NCBI GenBank assembly: GCA_028335825.1 | Contig: JAIOKI010000012.1 | Coordinates: 1 to 64,000 of the forward strand | Direction of reading: 5' to 3' | From: Nosema muscidifuracis | Lineage: Eukaryota > Microsporidia > Nosematidae | DNA length: 64,000 nucleotides | Part shown: piece by piece, positions 46,722 to 55,690 of the stretch | Layout of the letters: each line of letters starts with the position of its first letter | Position numbering within the stretch: position 1 is the first letter of the stretch | Position numbers and translations under genes: made by a program | Notes under the pieces: model-generated | Databases searched by the model: none | What the model saw: the letters and a program-made list of their open reading frames with translations, nothing else | Told to the model about the DNA's origin: nothing

Positions 46722-48344
46722 ATGATTCTTCTTTATATCTATAACATAATGACATCAATATCATTAAAAAACTTTTATGAAGATATACAAGATACAATAA
46801 TTAGGAAATATCAGAATAAGGAATTCGAAGAAATTGATCTGAAGAAAAAACCTCTTTTGATCAATATAAATTTTCATCCTTCTAAAAGTTGGTGGAGAGA
46901 GAAATTTATAGCTGAAGGTGAACAAACAATACTTAATTCTGTAAAATTCAATTTTGTATTAGATTCTGAAAATAATATTATGATAACATATGGAGAAAAT
47001 AAGACATGTTCATTTACAGAATTCCTTGATGAGAATTTTAGAGATAGAGTCATTGACTACGAAATAATTTATAATTTATCAGCATATCCTATTGTAAGAA
47101 CTGAGGAAAAAATTGTTGAAGCTTTTATAAAGAATATCAAAGAGTATCATAAAAATCATACAATACGAATATTAAGAGATTGTGATCTTTTATTTTACTT
47201 TTTTGGAAGAATATTGAAGTCATCAGATTTTGTTTATAATGGTGATAATATTATTATAAATTTTATTTTTAAACGAAAAGATAGTTTATATTATTTCATT
47301 ATAAATTTTGACGAATTCAATATCAGAAAATATTTTACTGAAATTTTAATAGATTACGAGTTTACAAAATTGTCAGACAAAGATTTATTAATAAGACTAT
47401 TTGAAAGCTTTAAATGTTCTTCTTACACTATATTCTGCAATAATACCATGAATATTCAAGAAGGTTTTATCAAGAACACTTCAATTAAAGAAAACGAAAA
47501 AAATAACACTTCGTCTTTATTCGATAATAATTTCCCTTATATTTTTTATGAAGACAATTTAAGCATTGATGGAAAACTTTATATTTCAGGATCATTAGAT
47601 AAAAGAAATATTTCCAAAGAAATGTTTGAAGATATGAAAGAGTTTTTTTCCTCTTCACTGAACCTTAAAAATGAAGATTTATTTTCAGCTAGTCTATTGT
47701 ATTATTCACTAACTGATGATATGAAATTATTGATTATTAACAAGATCATCAAATCATATTACTCATCATATTCAATAATATTCCTTCATTTACTCAAGAG
47801 TCTTAAGATAATAACAAACAACGAATTTGAAGATATAATGAACCTAAGCTATTCTTTAAGAATTTTAAATCAAGATAAAAAAGATGCTTTAGAAATAGCT
47901 TACGATAATTTATTTGACGAAATTATTAAAAAAAGAATACTCAAAATAAGACCCATTCCTAAATTCAGACATTTTAACTATTTAACGATTTTATTTGGAA
48001 AAGTTCTTAATGAAGTATATTTATCAAATGACTACAAGACTGAGGAGTATCACTGGAAGGAACTATATGATGAGATACTAAATAAGTTAGGTATACCTAA
48101 AGATGATAATTCAGCATTTAATATTTTCAAGTATGTTATGAAAGATTTGAAAGATGTTACATATATACTTGATTATGAACTCACATCTATCTTTAATATT
48201 TTAGCTCATTTGACTAAGAGATATACACCAATTAGCAGAAATAATATGATTTATTATAAATCAGAAGACAACAAAAAAATTCTTATCAAGGAAAACTTAC
48301 AAGAGTTACCTTTAAAAGATGAGTTGAGTGAGATAATGAAATAA
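46722..48344 (+). CDS. Family B secreted protein, 540 aa
   Basis: Intact frame with CCCC immediately before the ATG. The N-terminus (MILLYIYNIMTSIS) acts as a short hydrophobic leader. The body is helical and Lys/Asn-rich with no membrane segment. It shares ordered blocks with the 551-aa protein at 30438: FTEFLDENF (FNKYLDEKF there), INFDEFNIRKYFTEILIDY (IEMNEFNYKKYLEYHIKNY), and RNISKEMFEDMKEFF (KCINKNVLAEILNFF). Lengths are within 11 residues. Identity is low overall, so the pair is old. It lies 1.26 kb after family C on the same strand, the same order as on the minus strand at 37-30 kb. Function unknown; probably exported. Confidence 0.8.
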   Translation: MILLYIYNIMTSISLKNFYEDIQDTIIRKYQNKEFEEIDLKKKPLLININFHPSKSWWREKFIAEGEQTILNSVKFNFVLDSENNIMITYGENKTCSFTEFLDENFRDRVIDYEIIYNLSAYPIVRTEEKIVEAFIKNIKEYHKNHTIRILRDCDLLFYFFGRILKSSDFVYNGDNIIINFIFKRKDSLYYFIINFDEFNIRKYFTEILIDYEFTKLSDKDLLIRLFESFKCSSYTIFCNNTMNIQEGFIKNTSIKENEKNNTSSLFDNNFPYIFYEDNLSIDGKLYISGSLDKRNISKEMFEDMKEFFSSSLNLKNEDLFSASLLYYSLTDDMKLLIINKIIKSYYSSYSIIFLHLLKSLKIITNNEFEDIMNLSYSLRILNQDKKDALEIAYDNLFDEIIKKRILKIRPIPKFRHFNYLTILFGKVLNEVYLSNDYKTEEYHWKELYDEILNKLGIPKDDNSAFNIFKYVMKDLKDVTYILDYELTSIFNILAHLTKRYTPISRNNMIYYKSEDNKKILIKENLQELPLKDELSEIMK

Positions 48345-49727
48345 ATTATTTACTTTTAACAAATTGTATTTATTTAGAATAAATTTAATTTATTTGAAGG
48401 TTAATGTTATTTCCTTGATCTCATATTGCCAATAGACTGTAAGAATCTGCCGTATTACAAATGACCTTAATTTGTCCCATAGTCTTATTATTTTCTTTTC
48501 TTTTTCTTCTGTACTCCATCGAAATACTCTCGAGAGATTTCTTTAAGTGATTGACTAGATGTACGCTTGTATTTGGTTTAAAACTTCCAACAATTTTCTG
48601 TATTTATGCTATTTATTCGTTATACCATTCCATGAACGACATATGGTATTATTGTTATTTTACATCTATGTATTAATTTTAATGTATTCGTCAATGCATT
48701 AAATTTTTAATTTGTTGAAAATTTTAAATGAAGTAACATCTATATACAATATGTCTAATTCTTTTATCAATGATAAATATAGTTGATTTGTCATTCTTAA
48801 TTTCACATCTGTTTTAATAGTTGTATCCATACTAATTCAACCCCATTATCAACAATTATTTGTTGCACGGAGTAACCTCTCGTTTTTTTATTTTAGATAT
48901 TATATTGTATTTTTTTGCAGAGAAGCACATAAAGGCATTTGACAATTTCATTGTGATATTAAATATAGTCAATTCCTAATATCTTTTCACATCTTGTTGA
49001 AAAGTAATTGGCTGTCTTCTTTTATCCGTTGCAATGTTGACTCATCTTTATTTAGGAGAAAACAAAACTTAATACTTAGCTAATTATTCAATTTAATTGA
49101 AACTAAATCATATTAGGCAGTTAAATAACTATTTTATCAATATTGATGTATGTTTAATCTATAAAAATAGTTTTAACAAATTTGATACTAGAAATTGCAA
49201 TTTTTTGTATTAAAATTAAACATTCTCAGACCTGAAATTATTAACTTGCTTTAGTTTCAAGCGATTATTTATAATTTTTTAACTGGTATCAAAAACTTAA
49301 CGTTTTAAATAGGATAACATAAGAAATAATTCTAAAGTCTTTTGAAAAGGAACTTTTTTGTTTTATAAATAAAATTCTACTAATATCTATTGATTTAACA
49401 TATTTCCTTATGCTTTTATCCAATAAACACATGCCTCTTTTAGAATTATCTTTTTTTGCAGAATATTTTTAAGTTTTAACTTAATTAAACACCTTTTAAT
49501 TATTATTTTAATTTAAATACAAAGATCATAAGAAGATGACGTTTAAAATTAAAAAAAATCGGTTATAAAATTGTTATCACATATTGTATTTTTTTATTAG
49601 GATTTAGTACAAAATGAATTTTATATTAAAGGAGTTAAATTTTAATTTAATATATTTAAGAACCAATTATTTATAGTAATTAAATATGTAGCAAAATAAA
49701 TGAAATATAAATAATCTCATGATTGAG
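48345..49727. other. Spacer containing a decayed coding stretch (48400-49060)
   Basis: Bases 48400-49060 are less AT-rich than their flanks and contain short protein-like minus-strand stretches, such as IIVDNGVELVWIQLLKQM and ELDILYIDVTSFK. The second resembles the first acidic region of some DDE transposases, but the match is too weak to name a family. It is a broken relic with many interruptions. The remaining 700 bases show nothing. Confidence 0.3.
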
Positions 49728-49730
49728 CCC
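49728..49730 (+). promoter_or_regulatory. CCC start-associated signal of the HECT gene
   Basis: CCC 17 bases before the ATG at 49747. It supports the ATG over an upstream in-frame TTG at 49723. Confidence 0.4.
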
Positions 49731-49746
49731 TCATATTTCGAATAAC

Positions 49747-51468
49747 ATGAAAGATTTTATTTCTATCTTTTTTATTTTGTTAGCAATTTTGGTTATTTTT
49801 ATTACAAAAAAGCCGAATAATGAAAGATTCTCAATAAAACTTTTTAGAGATATAAATAAACCTATTCAGACTAATAATCAATATAAATATCATAAAAAAT
49901 CAATTACAAAAGAAATTAATAAAGATTCTAAGAGCCTGTTTTATCAAGACTATGAAAATGATGCAGATCTAGAAACAACTAATTCAAACAATAATAAAGA
50001 TATTCAGGATAAGAAAATGAAAACGACTAGTAGGACATATTCATTTCGAAAAAGTCCTAATATTAAAACTACTTATATACTAAAAAATAAAGAATTTAGC
50101 GGAAATAATTCAAAAAATGTAAAACAAGAAACATTAAGCCCAAAAAACGATGTTAATGATTCTGATGAAAAATATAATAATAATTTATATAATAGTTATG
50201 CCAATAATTTTTTAGTTTATGCTATGGATAATATAGAAAATAATGTTACTACTATTTCTAAAGTATTTGATACTGAAGTTACCTCTATGAATTTTGAAGA
50301 TAAAAAAAAATATATTCATAAGAAAATTAAAAGTAATTTACGTTCTACAAACAGCGATTTAATTATCGATGTTAAGAGAAATGATATTCTTGAAAGTTCA
50401 ATGTTAGCATTAAAAGATATTAGCATAGAAGATCTTAGAACAAAGAAAATAAAAATTTCGTTTCAAGAAGAAAACGGTTGTGATGCCTCAGGTCTTATAA
50501 AAGAGTGGTTAGATTTACTAGTAAACAATATTATAGATCCTAGTACTGGTCCTTTTTCTTATACATCTGAAAAAAATTTAACAGTTCGTCCAACTTATAG
50601 AAGCGATGCTAAAAAGAATCATTATTTAATATATTATAGATTTTTAGGTAAGATAATAGCTATTTCTATTATATATGACTACAATATAGATCTAAATTTT
50701 AATAGATCAGTTTATAAATATATACTAAATCAAAACTGTGATATTTTAGATATTAAAGAAATGGATGAGACTCTTTATAATTCTCTAATGCATATAAAGA
50801 ATGATTCTGTAGACGGATTAGATCTTACATTCTCATATTACATAACAGAAGAATCAAATGATAGTAAATTAGATAAATCGAAAACTGATATAAAAACTAT
50901 TAATCTCAAGTTAAATGGTGAAAATATTGAAGTTACTGATTATAATAAATTAGAATATATAGAGTTATATGTTAAAAGTCGAGTAACTGGTATTATAGAA
51001 TCACAATTATCTAATATAAGAGAAGGTATTTATAATTTATTAGAGGAAGATCTTCTCACAATATTTAATTCTGACGAATTAGAATTGCTCATATGCGGAA
51101 TTGAAGATATTGATGTAGAAGATTGGAAAAATAATACTAAATATAAACATTTTAGTCCAGAAAATGATACCATCAAATGGTTTTGGGAAATAGTAAGTGA
51201 TTTTAATTTAGAAAATAAAAGAAAATTATTAAGGTTTTGTACAGGATTATCAAGAGTTCCATTAGGTGAATTTAAAAACCTAAGAAGAAACGAAGTAAAT
51301 ACTAGATTTACTATATGTAAAATTAATAAATCTAGCGTAAGAGACAAACTTCCAACAGCTAATACATGTTTTAATAAAATTAATATTCCTGAACAAAGTA
51401 GTCGTGATGAACTGCGTGAAAATTTAATTGCGGCAATTAATTCTACGATGGAATTTGGATTTGCCTAA
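49747..51468 (+). CDS. HECT-type E3 ubiquitin ligase with N-terminal membrane anchor, 573 aa
   Basis: I start at the first ATG, 49747; an in-frame TTG eight codons earlier is not a plausible start. Residues 3-19 (DFISIFFILLAILVIFI) form a membrane anchor or signal anchor. Residues 20-200 are a hydrophilic Asn/Lys-rich region without recognised domains. The last 370 residues are a HECT domain: the N-lobe entry KISFQEENGCDASGLIKEW, FRFLGK-like FLGKIIAISI, and at the end LPTANTCFNKINIP with the catalytic cysteine at residue 541 and the short hydrophobic tail MEFGFA. It should receive ubiquitin from an E2 on Cys541 and pass it to substrates. The domain lacks any visible substrate-binding module (WW, RLD, C2), so the membrane anchor may choose the substrates. 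It stands alone. Confidence 0.92.
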   Translation: MKDFISIFFILLAILVIFITKKPNNERFSIKLFRDINKPIQTNNQYKYHKKSITKEINKDSKSLFYQDYENDADLETTNSNNNKDIQDKKMKTTSRTYSFRKSPNIKTTYILKNKEFSGNNSKNVKQETLSPKNDVNDSDEKYNNNLYNSYANNFLVYAMDNIENNVTTISKVFDTEVTSMNFEDKKKYIHKKIKSNLRSTNSDLIIDVKRNDILESSMLALKDISIEDLRTKKIKISFQEENGCDASGLIKEWLDLLVNNIIDPSTGPFSYTSEKNLTVRPTYRSDAKKNHYLIYYRFLGKIIAISIIYDYNIDLNFNRSVYKYILNQNCDILDIKEMDETLYNSLMHIKNDSVDGLDLTFSYYITEESNDSKLDKSKTDIKTINLKLNGENIEVTDYNKLEYIELYVKSRVTGIIESQLSNIREGIYNLLEEDLLTIFNSDELELLICGIEDIDVEDWKNNTKYKHFSPENDTIKWFWEIVSDFNLENKRKLLRFCTGLSRVPLGEFKNLRRNEVNTRFTICKINKSSVRDKLPTANTCFNKINIPEQSSRDELRENLIAAINSTMEFGFA

Positions 51469-51471
51469 TAA

Positions 51472-52038
51472 AAAATTACTTTTTTTATGTAAAATCGAAT
51501 ATTAATATTCTATTTTTTTATTTTATTACCATCAAACAATATGACGCAAAAAAAACATCGTATTAAGTTTCACTAAAAATTGATTTTAATAAAAATATTT
51601 AATAAAATGAAGTCTAAAAATTGAAAAATAAAGAATCAATACATTTTTTAATTAAAAAATAAAACTTAGATTCTGTAAATTATGAGGAAATCGTTAATTA
51701 ATATAAAAATGGGTGGTTTTAAATAGATTTTGTAACAAATAATGTAAATAAGAAAAAAATGCAAAAATAAAGCTATGACTTTTTTTTACTAAATCTTCTT
51801 TTTGTTCAAACTTGATCTTTAAGAAGTCTGCTTCGATAATACTTATTTTTTATAAAAATACATCCTTTATCACCAATTTGTTGTAAATAAAAAGCCACAA
51901 ACTAATTTATCATAACAAGCATGCCATCTTGGTACCGTTGATTAGGCAATGAACAATCCTATTACCCCAACTAATTTAAAATATTCACATAAGCTAATAA
52001 GAAGTTCTTCTATGCTTAATTTTGCACTATTAACAAAA
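51472..52038. other. Spacer between the HECT gene and the LTR element
   Basis: No gene. From about 51900 the sequence is slightly less AT-rich, and nothing recognisable was found. Confidence 0.4.
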
Positions 52039-52043
52039 AACTT

Positions 52044-52123
52044 TGTTAGTTGTTTTATTTATATTCCTTTCAGACATCCTTAAAAACTGGGGTTCTTTTT
52101 ATAAAAATTTTTAAATGTCAACA
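52044..52123 (-). repeat. 3' LTR, 80 bp
   Basis: Bounded by TGTT and AACA, the usual LTR end inverted repeat. Identical over 80 bases to the copy at 52707-52786. On the minus strand a polypurine tract lies immediately upstream, at 52124-52135. Confidence 0.9.
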
Positions 52124-52660
52124 TCCCTCCCTTTTAGCTCATAGATCCATCATCAACCAATAGCTTTAATTGTGAAGCGTGTCTCTTAACAACCCCATTT
52201 TTTGTTTCAACTTTATATGCATTATTATTTAAAACTTCTATTATTTTTCCTCTTACCTTAAACTTTGGGTTTCCTTTTTTCAGAATTCCTTCTTCTTTTA
52301 TAATTACGATTTCTCCAACTTAAAAGAATACTTCATTTTCTTTTGCTATGTTCTTTTTATTAAATTTAACAATATTTTCAATTTGTGTCGCTTTCACTAA
52401 ATCCCAATTCTCTTTTAACATTGCTTCATTAGGAGACATCTTTATTCCTGTGTGAAAAGACATATTATATACCTCTAATGCTCGCTTTAATTTAACGGTA
52501 AGTAATTTATCTTTCTTATTTTTAAAAACTAAATCTTCTAAAGTTCTATTAAATCTCTCAACTCGTCCATTCGACTGGTGATGGTATGGAGAAGTATAAT
52601 GTAGTTTAATATTCATTTTCTCACAGTAAGTCTTAATTTTTCTACTTTGATTCTCCTTTG

Positions 52661-52706
52661 CTTGGCAAGTAAGAGGTCATGGGTTCGATACCCATATTCT
52701 CCACCA
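52661..52706 (+). other. tRNA-like 3' half forming an extended primer-binding site
   Basis: Read on the plus strand, this is the 3' portion of a tRNA: anticodon arm TTTGC-TTGGCAA-GTAAG, variable loop AGGTC, T-arm ATGGG-TTCGATA-CCCAT, acceptor strand ATTCTCC, discriminator A and CCA. The CCA directly abuts the LTR, as a primer-binding site should. Usual sites match only the last 10-18 tRNA bases; here the match runs about 46 bases into the anticodon arm. The 5' half (acceptor partner GGAGAAT and D-arm) is absent, so it is not a functional tRNA gene. The anticodon reads GGC if the loop is standard, which is uncommon in eukaryotes. Confidence 0.75.
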
Positions 52707-52786
52707 TGTTAGTTGTTTTATTTATATTCCTTTCAGACATCCTTAAAAACTGGGGTTCTTTTTATAAAAATTTTTAAATGTCAACA
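52707..52786 (-). repeat. 5' LTR, 80 bp
   Basis: Identical partner of 52044-52123. On the minus strand it starts with TGTTGACA and ends with AACTAACA, followed without a gap by the TGG of the primer-binding region. Confidence 0.9.
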
Positions 52787-53181
52787 AACTTTTTTTGATT
52801 TTACTGTCATCATTTAATAATTTTTTGTTGCGCATAGGATTTTAACAATAATTTTATGAATTATTGGTTCAAACACTTTTGTACATTGAAAGTTTATGAA
52901 GTTATTTTTTTAATTAAAACTCCATCAGTAATTTTTAATCATAAATTATATTTATATGATTAATTATTTTAATTTAGAGATTATAAAATTATTTATTTGA
53001 GAAATTAATTATAAAAAAGAAATTTAACTGATAAATTTATTCTTTCATTTTTTATAAAAAAATTCTTTTTAATCAATCATAATACATGAAATACGTGCTT
53101 TTTATAATTACAAGAAAATTTGTGAAGATAACAAAAGATGAAAAAAGTTATATTAAATTGTACTTATTTTTATCATATTAC
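52787..53181. other. AT-rich spacer
   Basis: Nothing recognised apart from the second target duplication AACTT at its left edge. Confidence 0.4.
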
Positions 53182-53334
53182 TTAAAAATTTAAATTTTTA
53201 ATAACATGTCTTTTAATTCGTTCAGTAGCAAATAATGATCTTTTAACAAAATCTATGGAATATATTTTAGCTTCAAGTAAGTTTCTATTAAATTTAAAAT
53301 CATTTAATAAAAAGTCAAACTTTTTTAGTTTCAT
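53182..53334 (-). CDS. Possible small protein, 50 aa
   Basis: An ATG frame from 53334 with CC about ten bases upstream encodes a basic 50-residue peptide (MKLKKFDFLLND at the start, ATERIKRHVIKNLNF at the end). It has no leader, membrane segment or recognised motif. The balanced use of Arg, Glu, Ser and Val makes it more gene-like than the other short frames nearby, but chance or a gene remnant remains possible. Confidence 0.25.
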   Translation of the reverse strand: MKLKKFDFLLNDFKFNRNLLEAKIYSIDFVKRSLFATERIKRHVIKNLNF

Positions 53335-54231
53335 ATTTTTAAGGTTATAGAAATTATAAATTAAATTTGATACCAAGAAATATTCATTATAAAATTAAAA
53401 TAACTTCTATGCATATTTCTAATATATTCAGGTAATTTCCAACGTTTTTTATTAAAAATATGAGTCAATAAATTAATTATACTTTTTAATCCTTAACCTT
53501 TTATTAATCTAAGAAGTTTATGTATACATTTGTACTATACTTTTAGCAAAAAAATATACAGACAAATTTTATGATTGAAAAAAGCAAAACTAAACTTCAA
53601 ATACACAAAATTTAAGAATTAGAAAAACCTTAGCAACGATAAAATATTTTACTTTTATAAAACAAAAAATTATAGTCGATATAATTTCTAAGTTTAAGAC
53701 AGGATCATCATATAGTTAAACAAAATTTAACGGCTTAAAGTTGATTTTGGTTTTAGGTACTAGAATAGAATTTTACCCAAGGAGATTTCGGTATAATTAC
53801 TACATGATAATAAATTAAAATAATAATCATAATTTCAACTATTTATGAAATCCGATTTATAATTTATTTAATATGAAACTATCTTACGTCTACTTAGTTT
53901 GTGGCAGCTCTATAGATTTAAAGAACTAAAATTCATCCTTAAATTTACTCGAAACATTATTCTGCTTTCTAGAGTCTTTTTTAAGAATATTAACTGGATT
54001 AGATTTAAATTAGGTTAAAGATAGTTAATTTTTTCCTATGTGCGTCAGGATAGTTCGACATCACACCATACAGAATCATAACATACGGAATTATGAATTT
54101 CTACAGTTGACATAAAAAAATTTATTTAAATTTTTAAATAAATGTTAAAAAAGAACTTTAAATATCAATTAGAAGAGCATAATATATTTAGTTTGTTTGT
54201 TAATAAATTAAATATGTATAAAATAGTTAAT
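53335..54231. other. AT-rich spacer, 0.9 kb
   Basis: No gene seen. A few less AT-rich patches near 53740-53800 and 53890-54080 have no long frame. Confidence 0.4.
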
Positions 54232-55113
54232 TTAAATCTTTTTATTTGTTCTACTTAAGTTAATTGTATACAATATAGTACTAGAGACACCCAATATTAA
54301 AGATAATATTTTCACATTGCATATCTCTTCACCAATAAAGATGAATCCTGTAAATCCCATGATAATCTTATTCATAGCTCCTAGCATACTATAAGTAGTT
54401 GAAGATGAATTATTAAGTACATAAGCTGTAGTGAGTGCTGTAAGTAGAGCACATACACTAGAAATTCCTATACATAAAAATAAATACCATGTATATCCCT
54501 TAATCTTGTTATATTCAAATAAATAAGATAGTATTCCTATACATATTATACTAAGCATATTAGGGAAAAATATTGATTCAGATACAGTTCCTTTATTTAT
54601 GGATATAATATGTCTTAAAGATATTACATAAACTGTAGTACTCAATACATTTAAAGTTACCCATATTAATCCATATAAATTGAAGTATCTAAAATTAAAA
54701 TATGAACTGAATATCATTAGAATGTAAGATAAAAATTCCTTCTTATTAAATCTTCTGTTATAAAATACTAGCTCAATTACTGCTATTAATATGATACTAC
54801 TATTTTTAATTAGAGTATAAAAAGAAATATCTAAGTATTGTAAAGATTTAGAACCTGAGAATATCATAATACATAAAAAAGATGAAGGAATTATCCACTT
54901 CTTTATATTCGAGATATCTAATTTACAAATATTAAATAAACCACTTATTAAAAGAACTGAGCATATTATACAAGACTGTAATACTACCAATAGAAAAGGG
55001 GCATCAAAATTAAGAACAGTAAGAATAAATTTGTTAAGAATTGTAGTAGATAAAGATATTAGTAAATATGAAGTAGATATAAAAATAATATAATAAGAAT
55101 GACTCTTTATCAT
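54232..55113 (-). CDS. GDP-mannose transporter (Vrg4-like, SLC35/TPT family)
   Basis: A 293-aa protein with about ten hydrophobic helices, the size and topology of nucleotide-sugar transporters. It should exchange GDP-mannose for GMP across the Golgi membrane. The first helices read TTILNKFILTVLNF, and SKSLQYLDISFYTLIKN (88-104) matches the Vrg4 SSKSLQYL-x-YT-x-FKN region closely. The two substrate-binding signatures of Vrg4 appear in altered form: FFPN at 182-185 for FYNN and GAMNK at 245-249 for GALNK. Microsporidia lack N-glycosylation but retain O-mannosylation, so GDP-mannose would feed glycosylation of spore wall and polar tube proteins. The ATG at 55113 begins an intact frame. UDP-sugar specificity cannot be excluded because FYNN is imperfect. 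Confidence 0.85.
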   Translation of the reverse strand: MIKSHSYYIIFISTSYLLISLSTTILNKFILTVLNFDAPFLLVVLQSCIICSVLLISGLFNICKLDISNIKKWIIPSSFLCIMIFSGSKSLQYLDISFYTLIKNSSIILIAVIELVFYNRRFNKKEFLSYILMIFSSYFNFRYFNLYGLIWVTLNVLSTTVYVISLRHIISINKGTVSESIFFPNMLSIICIGILSYLFEYNKIKGYTWYLFLCIGISSVCALLTALTTAYVLNNSSSTTYSMLGAMNKIIMGFTGFIFIGEEICNVKILSLILGVSSTILYTINLSRTNKKI

Positions 55114-55174
55114 TGAATTTTTAATTTATTTATTTATAAATTAAAAATATAAAACATTGTGTCATATTTATCTA

Positions 55175-55339
55175 TTAAAGAAAATCTTCTTTGCAATTAT
55201 CTCGAATACTTTGAAAACATTTTCTTAATTCATCGACTGAACTTATATTATCATCTCTTAAATTAGTTAGAACTTCTTTAATAAGAGATAGAGACTTCTT
55301 AAGATTTTCTATTGAATTGGAAAACTTTTCATCATTCAT
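55175..55339 (-). CDS. Small helical protein, 54 aa
   Basis: A 54-codon frame starting at an ATG at 55339 with CCCC directly before it, one of the best start signals in the window. The peptide is hydrophilic and strongly helical with heptad-like Leu/Ile spacing (FSNSIENLKKSLSLIKEVLTN), then a second short helix with two cysteines (residues 41 and 49) and a DFL end. The size and coiled-coil character resemble small subunits of cytoskeletal or kinetochore complexes (for example DASH subunits), but nothing in the sequence proves this. It is 61 bp upstream of the transporter, on the same strand. The start signal and composition make it likely to be real. Confidence 0.65.
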   Translation of the reverse strand: MNDEKFSNSIENLKKSLSLIKEVLTNLRDDNISSVDELRKCFQSIRDNCKEDFL

Positions 55340-55343
55340 GGGG
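55340..55343 (-). promoter_or_regulatory. CCCC start-associated signal
   Basis: The minus strand reads TTTTTACCCC directly before the ATG at 55339. Confidence 0.5.
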
Positions 55344-55679
55344 TAAAAATTGTTTATAATTAATGTAGTTAAGTATTTTCAATGAGATTTCTAATTGAAA
55401 GACTTTAAAAATATTTTTTTAAGCTAATGTAACTTGTTTTTATAAAATAGGTAATCTTAATATTATTTCAATTGTATTTAATTGATAAAAATATGTTTCA
55501 TATCTGAAAGAAAAATCACTAGGTAATTAAAATCTTCAAATATAACAATTAATGATGAATACTACCATTTCATTAAAGTCTTTCTTGTAAGGATTTTTTT
55601 GATATTTGATTTTATACACAAATTATTTTGTTTATGCAGATTAAATCAAAAAATTTTAAAAGTATAAATAATTTTTTTA
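55344..55679. other. Divergent intergenic region
   Basis: About 340 bp between the 54-aa gene and the aminopeptidase, ending in the CCC signal of the latter. No other element seen. Confidence 0.4.
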
Positions 55680-55682
55680 CCC
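55680..55682 (+). promoter_or_regulatory. CCC start-associated signal of the aminopeptidase
   Basis: TTTACCCATAAAAAC precedes the ATG at 55691. It decides the start against in-frame upstream TTG and ATG codons at 55628 and 55634. Confidence 0.5.
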
Positions 55683-55690
55683 ATAAAAAC

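Larger units (their letters stand above)
52044..52786 (-). mobile_element. Internally deleted LTR retrotransposon, Ty3/gypsy-like
   Basis: A 743-bp insertion on the minus strand bounded by identical 80-bp LTRs and a 5-bp target duplication AACTT (52039-52043 and 52787-52791). Inside, directly after the 5' LTR, is a primer-binding region beginning TGG. Then comes the integrase C-terminal half (HHQSNGRVERFNRTLED motif at about 52570) with a basic tail domain, and a polypurine tract AAAAGGGAGGGA against the 3' LTR. Gag, protease, RT, RNase H and the integrase catalytic start are absent. It is broken: mostly deletion plus about one further interruption. Identical LTRs and an intact target duplication mean it inserted recently. 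Confidence 0.9.

Noticed and set aside
30438-48344. Family A as a third branch of family B
   Set aside because: Both have an ISKE-type helical block and similar composition, but by eye the likeness is not distinguishable from shared Asn/Lys/Ile bias.
49723-49746. Upstream TTG as the HECT start
   Set aside because: Microsporidia start at ATG; the ATG at 49747 follows a CCC signal and begins the hydrophobic segment.
52661-52706. A tRNA gene
   Set aside because: Only the 3' half is present, CCA is encoded, and it abuts an LTR exactly where a primer-binding site belongs.
55628-55690. N-terminal extension of the aminopeptidase
   Set aside because: The CCC signal and the family's usual N-terminus both point to the ATG at 55691.
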